In this document: positions 7,491 through 15,571 of the stretch, one piece after another
How positions within the stretch are numbered: position 1 is the stretch's first letter
How the letters are laid out: each line of letters starts with the position of its first letter
Source of the DNA: Bacteroidales bacterium
GTDB taxonomy: Bacteria > Bacteroidota > Bacteroidia > Bacteroidales > UBA932
Length of the DNA: 38,512 bases
Assembly: GCA_017615435.1 (NCBI GenBank)
Contig: JAGAAF010000066.1
Span: 1 to 38,512 of the forward strand
Reading direction: 5' to 3'
Translations under genes and position numbers: made by a program
Notes under the pieces: model-generated
Databases searched by the model: none
Told to the model about the DNA's origin: nothing
The model's input: the letters and a program-made list of their open reading frames with translations, nothing else

Positions 7491-8792
7491 ATGTTCGAAA
7501 ACCTCAGCGAAAGACTGGAGCGCTCATTCAAGATACTCAAAGGTGAAGGCAAAATCACCGAGATCAACATTTCCGAGACCCTGAAAGACGTCCGCCGGGC
7601 CCTGCTCGACGCCGATGTGTCTTACAAGGTGGCAAAGGAGTTCTGCGACAACGTCAAGAAGAAGGCGCTCGGCCAGAACGTGCTCACGGCGGTCAAGCCC
7701 CAGCAGATGATGGTCAAGATCGTCCACGACGAACTCGTGGAGTTTATGGGCAGCGAGGCTTCGGACATCAATCTAAAGGGTTCTCCAGCTGTGGTGCTGA
7801 TCGCCGGTCTCAACGGTTCCGGTAAGACCACATTCACTGCCAAGTTCGGTCTATGGCTGAAAAAGAAGGGTAAAAAGGTACTCCTCGCGGCGTGCGACAC
7901 CTTCCGTCCGGCCGCGATCGAGCAGCTGAAGACCCTGGCCGAAGGCATAGGTCTTCCCGTCTTCTCGATCGACGGCGAGTCCGACCCCGTGAAGGTGGCC
8001 CGTGCCGCGATAGCCGAAGGCCGCAATTACGATGCGGTGATAGTGGATACCGCCGGCCGCCTCGCCGTGGACCAGGAACTTATGGATGAAATCCGTGCTA
8101 TGCACAAGGCCTGCAGCCCCAGCGAGACCCTCTTCGTGGTGGACGCTATGACCGGTCAGGACGCAGTTCTTAGCGCCACGGCCTTCAACGAGGCCATCGA
8201 CTACGACGGAATAGTCCTTACCAAACTCGACGGCGACACCCGCGGCGGAGCCGCCCTTTCGGTGAAGGCGGTCAGCGGCAAGCCGGTGAAGTTCGTGAGC
8301 ACCGGCGAGAAGATGGAGGCTATCGACGTGTTCCACCCCGACCGCATCCTCGGTATGGGCGACGTGGTATCCCTCGTGGAAAGGGCTCAGGAGCAGTTCG
8401 ACGAAAAACAGGCCCGCGAGATCAAGAAAAAGGTCGCCAAGGGCAAGTTCAACTTCAACGACTACTACGACCAGATCCAGCAGGTCCGCAAGATGGGCGA
8501 CATCAAGGAACTTGCCGGAATGATTCCTGGGGTTGGCAACGCGATGAAGGATGTGGATATCGACAACGACAAGGCCTTCAAGAGCACTGAAGCCATCATC
8601 AAGAGTATGACTCCCTACGAGCGCGAGCACCCGGAAGTCCTCAACGGCTCACGCCGTCGCCGCATCGCCGCCGGCTCGGGCACTTCCCTCGCCGATGTGA
8701 ACCGCCTCATCAAACAATTCGAAGGCTCACAAAAGATGATGAAAATGGCCCTCGACGGCTCCCTCCAGCAACGGCTGAAAGGAATGAGATAG
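7491..8792 (+). CDS. ffh: Signal recognition particle protein Ffh
   Basis: Ffh is the SRP GTPase that binds signal sequences of nascent membrane proteins and delivers ribosomes to FtsY. The 433-residue protein has the N-terminal helical bundle (1-90). The G domain has GLNGSGKT at 106-113, DTAGR at 186-190 and TKLDGD at 244-249. A methionine-containing M domain follows (about 300-433) with the RNA-binding segment GSRRRRIAAGSGTS. Length is typical. It is transcribed alone: upstream is a divergent gene and downstream a convergent one. Confidence 0.98.
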   Translation: MFENLSERLERSFKILKGEGKITEINISETLKDVRRALLDADVSYKVAKEFCDNVKKKALGQNVLTAVKPQQMMVKIVHDELVEFMGSEASDINLKGSPAVVLIAGLNGSGKTTFTAKFGLWLKKKGKKVLLAACDTFRPAAIEQLKTLAEGIGLPVFSIDGESDPVKVARAAIAEGRNYDAVIVDTAGRLAVDQELMDEIRAMHKACSPSETLFVVDAMTGQDAVLSATAFNEAIDYDGIVLTKLDGDTRGGAALSVKAVSGKPVKFVSTGEKMEAIDVFHPDRILGMGDVVSLVERAQEQFDEKQAREIKKKVAKGKFNFNDYYDQIQQVRKMGDIKELAGMIPGVGNAMKDVDIDNDKAFKSTEAIIKSMTPYEREHPEVLNGSRRRRIAAGSGTSLADVNRLIKQFEGSQKMMKMALDGSLQQRLKGMR

Positions 8793-8901
8793 CAGTTTGG
8801 CGCCCCATTTTGCGGAAGGTGTGCGCCCCATTCGCAAGACCACGCCGAAACAACTCTCGCGAGTGTTCGGTTTGCCGGAGGGACAGATACCCAAGAGCTA
8901 G
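8793..8901 (+). other. Intergenic stretch with a coding-like remnant
   Basis: Between convergent ffh and the aminotransferase gene a plus-strand frame reads ...VRPIRKTTPKQLSRVF... and ends in a TAG at 8899-8901. It has no in-frame ATG; only TTG or GTG starts are possible. The composition looks protein-like, but the peptide is only about 30 residues long and I do not recognise it. A ten-base sequence, GCGCCCCATT, occurs twice near the start, and AACTCTCGCGAGTGTT is an imperfect palindrome. It is best read as a possible decayed gene end, or chance. Confidence 0.3.
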
Positions 8902-10095
8902 TTATTCTCCCGAATTATACGCTTCGAGGGCCTTGGCGAGCACGACCAGTGCTTTTCCAAGGTCTTCTTTGTTAAGGACATAGGCCATACGGACCTGGTT
9001 GCGGCCGTCTTCGGGGTTAGTATAGAAGCCCGAACCGGGAGCCATCATCACGGTCTGTCCTTCGTAGTTGAAATCGGTCAGGCACCAGATGCAGAATTTT
9101 TCCGCGTCGTCCACCGGCAGCTGGACCATAGTGTAGAAAGCTCCCATAGGAGTGGGTGAAAACACTCCCGGAATCTTATTGAGGCCGTTGATGAGGAAAT
9201 TACGCCTGCTGAGGTACTCGTCGTACACTTCGTCCATATACTCCTGAGGGGTGCTGAGGCTGGCTTCGGCAATGATCTGGCCCACAAGCGGCGGGCTGAG
9301 GCGCGCCTGGCAGAACTTCATCACCGCTTCGCGCACGGCTTTGTTCTTCGTGATCAGGGCGCCGATGCGGATGCCGCACTCGCTGTAGCGTTTGCTCACG
9401 GAGTCGATAAGCACCACATTCTCCTCAATGCCCTCGAGGTGGCAGGCGCTGATGTACGGGGCCTTTGTGTAGATGAATTCGCGGTAAACCTCGTCGCTGA
9501 GAAGATACAGGTTGTATTTCTTCACGAGGTCGCGCAGGCGCATCATCTCCTTCTTGCTGTAAAGATAGCCCGTCGGGTTGTTCGGATTGCAGATCAGGAT
9601 GGCCTTGGTCTTCTCGGTGATCTGCTCCTCGAACTTCTCCATAGGCGGGAGTTTAAAACCGTCTTCTATGCTGGTTTTCACGGACTTGACCACAGCGCCG
9701 CAGCTGATGGCGAAGGCCATATAGTTAGCGTACGACGGGTCCGTGACGATGATCTCATCGCCAGGGTTGAGGCAGGCCATATATGCAAACATCACGGCCT
9801 CGGAGCCGCCGGCGGTGATGATGATTTCGTCCGGGCTGAGGTCTATTCCGTAGTTGGCATAATAGCTGACCATCTTGGTGCGGAGCGCCTTGTATCCCTG
9901 CGAGGGGCTGTACTCCAGGATGGAACGGTCGAGGTTACGGACTGCCTCAAGCGCGCACTCGGGCGTCTTGATGTCCGGCTGGCCGATGTTCAGATGGTAG
10001 ACGTGGATGCCGTTGCGCTTGGCGGCGTCTGCATATTTGGCGAGCTTGCGTATAGGCGAGCTCGGCATATTGTCAGCTCTCTGTGAAATCTGCAT
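8902..10095 (-). CDS. Pyridoxal-phosphate-dependent aminotransferase, class I/II
   Basis: The enzyme transfers an amino group between an amino acid and a 2-oxo acid. The 397-residue protein is a fold-type I enzyme. It has a substrate-binding N-terminus (LNIGQPDIKTP), AGGSEA at 95-100, NPNNPTG at 170-176, the cofactor-binding D201 in LLSDEVYREF, the Schiff-base Lys235 in DSVSKRYSECGIR, and Arg243 nearby for cofactor phosphate. Such proteins are usually annotated as aspartate-type aminotransferases, but the substrate is not certain. The gene starts two bases after the nitroreductase stop, so they form an operon. Confidence 0.92.
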   Translation of the reverse strand: MQISQRADNMPSSPIRKLAKYADAAKRNGIHVYHLNIGQPDIKTPECALEAVRNLDRSILEYSPSQGYKALRTKMVSYYANYGIDLSPDEIIITAGGSEAVMFAYMACLNPGDEIIVTDPSYANYMAFAISCGAVVKSVKTSIEDGFKLPPMEKFEEQITEKTKAILICNPNNPTGYLYSKKEMMRLRDLVKKYNLYLLSDEVYREFIYTKAPYISACHLEGIEENVVLIDSVSKRYSECGIRIGALITKNKAVREAVMKFCQARLSPPLVGQIIAEASLSTPQEYMDEVYDEYLSRRNFLINGLNKIPGVFSPTPMGAFYTMVQLPVDDAEKFCIWCLTDFNYEGQTVMMAPGSGFYTNPEDGRNQVRMAYVLNKEDLGKALVVLAKALEAYNSGE

Positions 10096-10097
10096 AT

Positions 10098-10724
10098 CTA
10101 GATAATGATGTCTTCAACTCTGATTTTGGGAACGTAATGCACTCCGTTCTCGCGGTAGTACTTGATCGACTCGCCGGCCTTGATCTCCACCAGCTCTATC
10201 TTTTCGGCGCTTTTGCCCACGGCCACGACGCATATCGGTTCGAGCGGCAGACCAAGCCCCGCCTGCAGCGCGGCGTGATCGAAGTTGCGGATAATCAGCC
10301 CGTTAAGGCCCATATCCACGGCCTTGAGCAGCATAGTCTGCACAGAAATGCCAAGGTCGATGAGGAGTCCGGGATTCTCCGGCTTGGTCGTGCAGACGAC
10401 TATGAACGCCTCCGGCTCCGTGCCGGGGAACGGGAGATGCAGCTCGGGAAGCGCGCGTCCCATCTTGATGTGGCGGTTCACCTCGTCCGCCTCGGGGCCT
10501 TTGGTGACCATATGGAACCTGAGGGCCTGCTGATTCACGGACGAGGCCACCTTCGGGTTCACCGCTATCATCGCGCTGAGCTGACGGGGATGGACCACAT
10601 AGCTCTGATCGAAGCCGCGTACGCTGCGGTTGCGCCTGATGAGGGTCTCGAGGGTGGGCCTGTTCGAAACTGTCGCGGCGTGCGATATTTCGTCCTGTCT
10701 TTTCTCCAGATAATTGTCTGCCAT
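10098..10724 (-). CDS. Nitroreductase family protein (FMN-dependent)
   Basis: The protein is 208 residues long, with a typical nitroreductase start (LIRRNRSVRGFD at about 29-40), a central segment where such proteins bind FMN, and LDLG-like and LGLPLEP segments further on. Nitroreductases are dimeric FMN oxidoreductases using NAD(P)H on quinones, nitro compounds or flavins; the physiological substrate here is unknown. A minus-strand TAACTTTG box ends five bases before the ATG, predicting a leaderless mRNA. It is the first gene of a two-gene operon with the aminotransferase. Confidence 0.85.
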   Translation of the reverse strand: MADNYLEKRQDEISHAATVSNRPTLETLIRRNRSVRGFDQSYVVHPRQLSAMIAVNPKVASSVNQQALRFHMVTKGPEADEVNRHIKMGRALPELHLPFPGTEPEAFIVVCTTKPENPGLLIDLGISVQTMLLKAVDMGLNGLIIRNFDHAALQAGLGLPLEPICVVAVGKSAEKIELVEIKAGESIKYYRENGVHYVPKIRVEDIII

Positions 10725-10729
10725 AGCGC

Positions 10730-10737
10730 CAAAGTTA
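10730..10737 (-). promoter_or_regulatory. -7 promoter box for the nitroreductase operon
   Basis: The minus strand reads TAACTTTG five bases before the ATG at 10724. The spacing implies that transcription begins at or within a base or so of the start codon. Confidence 0.6.
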
Positions 10738-10749
10738 GAAATTAATAAG

Positions 10750-10757
10750 TATATTTG
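10750..10757 (+). promoter_or_regulatory. -7 promoter box for the SIMPL/gdhA pair
   Basis: TATATTTG, a perfect TAnnTTTG, lies 28 bases before the ATG at 10786. No clear -33 is visible. It is arranged divergently from the nitroreductase promoter. Confidence 0.55.
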
Positions 10758-10785
10758 AAATTGGTTTAATCAAAAACTTATCTCT

Positions 10786-11502
10786 ATGGCAGCTGAAAAT
10801 GGTTCATGCAAGGCGCGCGTCTGGTCCGGTCTGTTCGTGATGATCGGCCTTATTGTTCTCGGAGCTATGATCCCCACAGCAGTAGCGAAACTCAAGTCCT
10901 ACGACAGGACCGTGACCGTCAAGGGCCTCTGCGAAAGGGAGGTCCAGGCGGACAAGGTCATATGGCCGCTTGTTATCAGGGTGGCAGGAAATGATTTCGC
11001 CTCCGTCTACAAAGAGATGGAAAGGCAGAATTCCATTATCCGATCCTTCCTCAAGGATGGAGGAATACAGGACGCGGAAATCTCCCTTAGTTCGATCGAC
11101 GTTTCCGATTCCCGCACCGATACTTATAACAACGACCGTGCGATGAGATACATCATCAAGAGCGTTATGACGGTATGCTCCGCGAATGTGGACAAGGTGC
11201 GCGATCTGATTGCCAATCAGAATAAGCTTATAGAGAAGGGAGTGCTCCTCGTGAACGATTGGAACACCGAAATCCGTTATTCCTACGAGTCGCTCAACGA
11301 CATCAAGCCCGCTATGGTGGAGGAGGCGACCAAGAACGCGAGGGCCGTCGGACAGAAGTTCGCCCAAGATTCGCGCAGCCGTCTCGGCAAGATCAAGACG
11401 GCCAGCCAGGGCACTTTCAGCATCAGCGACCGTGATTCCAATACCCCGTGGATCAAGACGGTCAGAGTCGTGAATGTAGTTACTTATTATATAGTAGATT
11501 AG
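10786..11502 (+). CDS. SIMPL domain (DUF541) protein, membrane-anchored
   Basis: The 238-residue protein has an N-terminal hydrophobic anchor (about 14-33, GLFVMIGLIVLGAMIPTAVA). A SIMPL domain follows, beginning VTVKGLCEREVQADKVIWPLVI. SIMPL proteins are periplasmic and poorly characterised; some are linked to oxidative or envelope stress. The gene ends two bases before the glutamate dehydrogenase start, so the two are likely cotranscribed, although no functional link is known to me. Confidence 0.85.
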   Translation: MAAENGSCKARVWSGLFVMIGLIVLGAMIPTAVAKLKSYDRTVTVKGLCEREVQADKVIWPLVIRVAGNDFASVYKEMERQNSIIRSFLKDGGIQDAEISLSSIDVSDSRTDTYNNDRAMRYIIKSVMTVCSANVDKVRDLIANQNKLIEKGVLLVNDWNTEIRYSYESLNDIKPAMVEEATKNARAVGQKFAQDSRSRLGKIKTASQGTFSISDRDSNTPWIKTVRVVNVVTYYIVD

Positions 11503-11504
11503 TT

Positions 11505-12860
11505 ATGTCAGCGTTTACCGAAAAGTATGTGAAGGAGTTTATGGGCGAGCTTATCGCCAAAAACCCCGGTGAATCCGAGTTCCACCAGGCAGTCAAGGAA
11601 GTCCTTGAGGCGGTGGCTCCCACCCTCGAGGCCTATCCCCATTTCCTCGATGCCAAGATTATGGAGAGGATGGTGGAGCCCGAGCGCGTGATAATGTTCC
11701 GCGTCCCCTGGATGGACGATGAAGGCGAAGTGCGTATCAACCGCGGTTTCCGCGTGCAGATGAACAGCGCCATCGGTCCCTACAAAGGCGGCATCCGTTT
11801 CCACGCCAGCGTGAACCTCAGCATAATGAAGTTCCTCGCATTCGAACAGACCTTCAAAAACGCTCTTACCACCCTGCCTATGGGCGGCGCCAAGGGCGGT
11901 TCGGACTTCAGCCCGCGCGGCAAGTCCGACGCCGAGGTGATGCGCTTCTGCCAGAGCTTTATGACCGAGCTTCAGAGGCACATAGGCCCGGACACTGACG
12001 TCCCTGCAGGCGATATCGGAGTCGGCGGACGAGAAATCGGCTATATGTTCGGCCAGTACAAGAGGCTGCGCGACGAGTTCACCGGCACCCTCACGGGCAA
12101 GGGCCAGACGTGGGGCGGAAGCCTCATCAGACCGGAAGCGACCGGCTATGGACTGTGCTACTTCGCTGAACAGATGCTCGCGACCCGCGGCAAGAGCTTC
12201 AAGGGCCAGACTGTCCTTATCTCCGGCGCCGGAAACGTAGCCCAGTATGCTGCCCAGAAGGCAATGAGGCTGGGAGCCAAGGTCGTTACCCTCTCGGACA
12301 GCGACGGTTTTGTCTACGATCCCGACGGCCTCACCGAAGAAAAGCTCGAGTACGTGCTGTTCCTGAAGAACGTCAAGCGCGGCCGTATCAGCGAATACGC
12401 CCAGAAATATCCCACAGCGACATATTATCCCGGCGAGCGCCCTTGGAAAATCAAGTGCGACATAGCCCTTCCTTGCGCAACCCAGAACGAAATCGAGGCG
12501 GCAGACGCCCGGAAGTTGGTCGACAACGGCTGCTGGTGTGTGGCTGAAGGCGCGAATATGCCTTCCACCCCCGAAGCGATAGAGATCTTCAAGAAGCACA
12601 AGCTGCTCTACTCGCCTGGCAAGGCTTCGAACGCAGGCGGTGTGGCCACTTCCGGCCTCGAGATGAGCCAGAATTCAATGCGCCAGAAATGGACTGCGGA
12701 AGAAGTGGACAATTATCTCCGTCGCATTATGTCGGACATCCACGCCAACTGCCTCAAGTACGGCACGGATCCCGACGGATACATCGACTATGTCCGCGGA
12801 GCTAATGTCGCCGGCTTTATGAAAGTCGCGACCGCAATGATGGATCAGGGATTGGTGTAA
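11505..12860 (+). CDS. gdhA: NADP-type glutamate dehydrogenase (hexameric)
   Basis: GdhA interconverts 2-oxoglutarate plus ammonia and glutamate, a main route of ammonia assimilation in gut Bacteroidales. The 451-residue protein starts at ATG 11505; an upstream in-frame ATG lies inside the preceding gene. Family features are GPYKGGIRFH (Lys94), the catalytic LPMGGAKGG with Lys130, and a nucleotide-binding SGAGNVAQYAAQKA in the C-terminal Rossmann domain. The length and GAKGGSDF sequence fit the small hexameric class that usually uses NADP(H). Its stop is immediately adjacent to the stop of convergent rmlB, with no spacer and no visible terminator. Confidence 0.96.
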   Translation: MSAFTEKYVKEFMGELIAKNPGESEFHQAVKEVLEAVAPTLEAYPHFLDAKIMERMVEPERVIMFRVPWMDDEGEVRINRGFRVQMNSAIGPYKGGIRFHASVNLSIMKFLAFEQTFKNALTTLPMGGAKGGSDFSPRGKSDAEVMRFCQSFMTELQRHIGPDTDVPAGDIGVGGREIGYMFGQYKRLRDEFTGTLTGKGQTWGGSLIRPEATGYGLCYFAEQMLATRGKSFKGQTVLISGAGNVAQYAAQKAMRLGAKVVTLSDSDGFVYDPDGLTEEKLEYVLFLKNVKRGRISEYAQKYPTATYYPGERPWKIKCDIALPCATQNEIEAADARKLVDNGCWCVAEGANMPSTPEAIEIFKKHKLLYSPGKASNAGGVATSGLEMSQNSMRQKWTAEEVDNYLRRIMSDIHANCLKYGTDPDGYIDYVRGANVAGFMKVATAMMDQGLV

Positions 12861-13994
12861 TTACCTTCCCTTGTACATATCTTCGTAGTACTTCTGGTAG
12901 TCGCCGGAAGTGACGTTGTCCATCCACGCCTGGTTGTCCAGATACCAGCGTACCGTCTTCTCGATTCCCTCCTCGAACTGGAGCGAAGGCTCCCAGCCGA
13001 GTTCACGCTGGAGTTTCGAGGAGTCAATCGCATACCTCAGATCGTGTCCGGCGCGGTCGGTCACATAGGTGATCAGGTCCATATCCTCGCCGGGCTTACG
13101 TCCGAGCAGACGGTCGACCGTGCTGATGAGCACCTTGATTATGTCTATGTTCTTCCACTCGTTGAAACCGCCGATGTTGTAGGTCTCGGCGATGGTGCCC
13201 TTATGGAAGATGAGGTCGATTGCACGGGCGTGGTCTTCGACGTAGAGCCAGTCTCGCACGTTCTCGCCCTTACCGTAAACCGGAAGGGGTATACGATGAC
13301 GTATGTTGTTGATGAACAGAGGGATAAGCTTCTCCGGGAACTGATAGGGGCCGTAGTTGTTCGAACAGTTCGTCACGATGGTGGGCATTCCGAAAGTGTC
13401 GTGGAACGCGCGGACGAAATGGTCGGACGAAGCCTTCGCGGCAGAATAGGGGGAATGCGGCTGGTACTTCAGGTCCTCGGTGAAGAACTTCTCGCCGTAA
13501 GCGAGATGATGCTCGCCGCTGGAAGCCTTGGTCGTGAACGGAGGTTCGATTCCCTCGGGATGAGTCATCTCCAGGGCGCCATACACCTCGTCGGTCGAGA
13601 TATGGTAGAACCTCTTCCCTTCCCACTCGCCGTTCCAGTAAGCCTTCGCGGCCTGCAATAAGGACAGCGTACCCATCACGTTGGTCTGGGCGAAGGTGAA
13701 AGGATCCTTGATCGAGCGGTCCACGTGGGACTCGGCTGCCAGATGGATGATGCCGTCTACCTTCTCCTCCTGCATCAGCTTGAGAACACCTTCGAAATCG
13801 CAGATGTCCATCCTGACGAAGCGGTAGTTGGGTTTGTCCTCGATGTCTTTCAGATTCGCGAGATTACCCGCGTACGTAAGCTTGTCCAGATTGATGATGC
13901 GGTAATCCGGATACTTGTTCACGAAAAGACGGACCACGTGCGAACCGATGAAGCCGGCTCCGCCCGTGATTATTATACTCCTCTTGTATTGCAT
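12861..13994 (-). CDS. rmlB: dTDP-glucose 4,6-dehydratase
   Basis: RmlB makes dTDP-4-keto-6-deoxyglucose, the second step towards dTDP-rhamnose and related surface sugars. The 377-residue protein is an extended short-chain dehydrogenase. It has the NAD-binding TGGAGFIGSH at 10-19, the dehydratase Asp135-Glu136 in STDEVYG, and YxxxK as Y183-K187 in SPYSAAK. An insertion at about 141-178 makes it slightly longer than enterobacterial RmlB. It stands alone; no rmlA, rmlC or rmlD is in the window. It is separated from upstream yebC by an intrinsic terminator, so it needs its own promoter, which I could not recognise. Confidence 0.96.
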   Translation of the reverse strand: MQYKRSIIITGGAGFIGSHVVRLFVNKYPDYRIINLDKLTYAGNLANLKDIEDKPNYRFVRMDICDFEGVLKLMQEEKVDGIIHLAAESHVDRSIKDPFTFAQTNVMGTLSLLQAAKAYWNGEWEGKRFYHISTDEVYGALEMTHPEGIEPPFTTKASSGEHHLAYGEKFFTEDLKYQPHSPYSAAKASSDHFVRAFHDTFGMPTIVTNCSNNYGPYQFPEKLIPLFINNIRHRIPLPVYGKGENVRDWLYVEDHARAIDLIFHKGTIAETYNIGGFNEWKNIDIIKVLISTVDRLLGRKPGEDMDLITYVTDRAGHDLRYAIDSSKLQRELGWEPSLQFEEGIEKTVRWYLDNQAWMDNVTSGDYQKYYEDMYKGR

Positions 13995-14007
13995 ATTACG
14001 TGGTCTT

Positions 14008-14043
14008 AAAAAAAGGAAACCGGCCTATTCGTCAGCCGGTTTC
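14008..14043 (-). terminator. Intrinsic terminator of yebC with the stop codon in its loop
   Basis: On the minus strand the nine-base arm at 14035-14043 (GAAACCGGC) pairs perfectly with 14016-14024. A run of seven T follows (minus reading of 14008-14014). The yebC stop codon (14025-14027) lies in the ten-base loop, so the terminator is built from the end of the coding sequence. It separates the TPR/yebC operon from rmlB. Confidence 0.85.
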
Positions 14044-14777
14044 ATTGTGGTATAGACGTTGGTGACGTCCTCGTCGTCTTCCAGCAGGCCCGTGAGCTTG
14101 TCGAGGGTCGACCTCTGCTCGGGAGTCACATCTTTCAGATCCACGTTCGGGATCTGCTCGAAACCTCCGGAGATGAGTTCGAAGCCGTTCTCCTCGATGT
14201 ACTTCTGGATGGCGCCGTAGGAAGTGGGCTCGCCGTAGATGCAGATGACCTTCGTTTCGTTGTCATCCTTGTCCACCTCGGTCTGCTCGAAGAGCTCTTC
14301 CACACCGTAGTCGATAAGTTCGAGCTCAAGTTCCTCGAGGTCGATTCCGTCCTTCTCCTTCACGCGGAAGGTGCACTTGCGGTCGAACATAAAGGCCACG
14401 CTGCCGTTGGTGCCGAGGGAACCGCCGCATTTGTTGAAATAGCTGCGGACATTCGCCACCGTACGGGTGTTGTTGTCCGTGGCGGTCTCTACCAGGTAAG
14501 CGATACCGAACGGGCCGAAACCTTCGTAGATGATCTCCTTGAAATCGCCCTGCTTGCTTTCGGTGGCCTTCTTGATGGCACGCTCGATGTTTTCCTTCGG
14601 CATCTGCTCCGAGCGGGCTTCAGCCATAAGGGCGCGAAGACGGGGGTTGCCGGTGACGTCCGGACCTCCCTGCTTTACTGCGATGGTGATTTCCTTTCCA
14701 AGTTTGGTGAAGGTGCGGGCCATATGACCCCACCTCTTCAGCTTACGCTCCTTGCGGAACTCAAACGCTCTTCCCAT
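14025..14777 (-). CDS. yebC: YebC/TACO1 family translation or transcription regulator
   Basis: YebC/TACO1 proteins are cytosolic; recent work on the family connects them with relief of ribosome stalling, while older annotation calls them transcriptional regulators. The 250-residue protein starts with the characteristic GRAFEFRKERKLKRWGHMA. It continues with family segments such as GGPDVTGNPRLR and MPKENIERAIKKA, and an acidic C-terminal domain. Length is typical. It lies five bases after the TPR gene, so they share a transcript, and it is followed by a strong terminator. Confidence 0.95.
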   Translation of the reverse strand: MGRAFEFRKERKLKRWGHMARTFTKLGKEITIAVKQGGPDVTGNPRLRALMAEARSEQMPKENIERAIKKATESKQGDFKEIIYEGFGPFGIAYLVETATDNNTRTVANVRSYFNKCGGSLGTNGSVAFMFDRKCTFRVKEKDGIDLEELELELIDYGVEELFEQTEVDKDDNETKVICIYGEPTSYGAIQKYIEENGFELISGGFEQIPNVDLKDVTPEQRSTLDKLTGLLEDDEDVTNVYTTMKPADE

Positions 14778-14782
14778 AAAAC

Positions 14783-15454
14783 TTATTTTGCGAGGTTGAT
14801 GTATTTGTCGATATCATATCCCTCGATGCTCTGGGGATACTTGTCCTTGACGGTTTCGAAAGCCTTGAGTGCCTTGGCGTTCTCTCCAAGCTGGAGGTAG
14901 ACCTGGCCGGCCTTCACAAGATAAGAGGCGGCAAACATATTGTCGGCCTGGGCAGCTGCCTTCTCATAAAGCTTAACAGCCTTGCCGTAATCCTCGAGAG
15001 CTGCATAGCAGTCGCCCTGGAGAGCGAGGCCGCGTGCTGCCAGGATGGGATCCTTGCCGTTATACTTCTTAAGATAAGAGAGAGCCTCTTCCCAGTTGCC
15101 GAGCTGAGCGTTGCACACGCCGGCATAGAGATACACGGCCTTTCCTGCCTTTGCACCGTACTCGTCCACTATCTGGGCGAAGCCGAGGAAGTTTCCGTCG
15201 CCGTTAAGAGCGAGCTCGAACTCACCCTGCTGGAAACTCATCTCTGCGGGGAAAGCGGCCTCCTGAGCCTCTTTCGCTGCGGGAGCGTAAATGAACTTGC
15301 TGTAACCAAGAATGATAAGGCCAACTGCGAGGACGCAGATAATCACGCCCCAAATGGTCTTCTTATGTTCATTGTAAAACACTTCCGCCTGCGAGATGGT
15401 GGCGGCCATTTCTTCCTTCTGGAGTTTTTCCTCCTTGTTGTTTGCTTTTGCCAT
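14783..15454 (-). CDS. Membrane-anchored tetratricopeptide repeat protein
   Basis: The 223-residue protein has a short charged N-terminus and one membrane helix (about 36-53, VIICVLAVGLIILGYSKF). The remainder is helical, with TPR-type repeats (for example ALQGDCYAALEDYGKAVKLYEKA, around 140-165). The layout resembles YfgM, a periplasmic chaperone-associated TPR protein in proteobacteria, but no diagnostic motif proves it. It has a good promoter and is cotranscribed with yebC. Confidence 0.85.
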   Translation of the reverse strand: MAKANNKEEKLQKEEMAATISQAEVFYNEHKKTIWGVIICVLAVGLIILGYSKFIYAPAAKEAQEAAFPAEMSFQQGEFELALNGDGNFLGFAQIVDEYGAKAGKAVYLYAGVCNAQLGNWEEALSYLKKYNGKDPILAARGLALQGDCYAALEDYGKAVKLYEKAAAQADNMFAASYLVKAGQVYLQLGENAKALKAFETVKDKYPQSIEGYDIDKYINLAK

Positions 15455-15487
15455 ATTATTGATTTTTTAATTTCTCTATCGAGCCGA

Positions 15488-15518
15488 CAAAAATACGGAT
15501 TTCTGAGAAATTTTGCAA
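15488..15518 (-). promoter_or_regulatory. Promoter of the TPR/yebC operon
   Basis: The minus strand has TATTTTTG (15495 to 15488) with TTG exactly 20 bases upstream (15518 to 15516). The leader before the ATG at 15454 is about 30 bases. The -33 element overlaps the -33 element of the divergent protease promoter at a shared TTGCAA. Confidence 0.75.
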
Positions 15519-15542
15519 TAAGGTCGCAATTTGGTATATTTG
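15512..15542 (+). promoter_or_regulatory. Promoter of the protease/glycosyltransferase/tex/beta-galactosidase operon
   Basis: TTTG at 15512-15515 and TATATTTG at 15535-15542 are spaced by 19 bases, a consensus Bacteroidetes promoter. The ATG lies 29 bases beyond the box. It serves the tightly overlapping genes up to 24696. Confidence 0.8.
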
Positions 15543-15571
15543 TAGGAATTGGAAACGAAAAATCACAAAAT

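Noticed and set aside
8800..8901. Terminator or small RNA between ffh and the aminotransferase gene
   Set aside because: There is no stable hairpin followed by a T run on either strand; only an imperfect CTCGCGAG-centred palindrome is visible.
12861..13994. Capsule or O-antigen locus suggested by rmlB plus a UpxY gene
   Set aside because: The two genes are 10 kb apart with unrelated genes between and no other polysaccharide synthesis cluster; the single GT2 gene belongs to a different operon.
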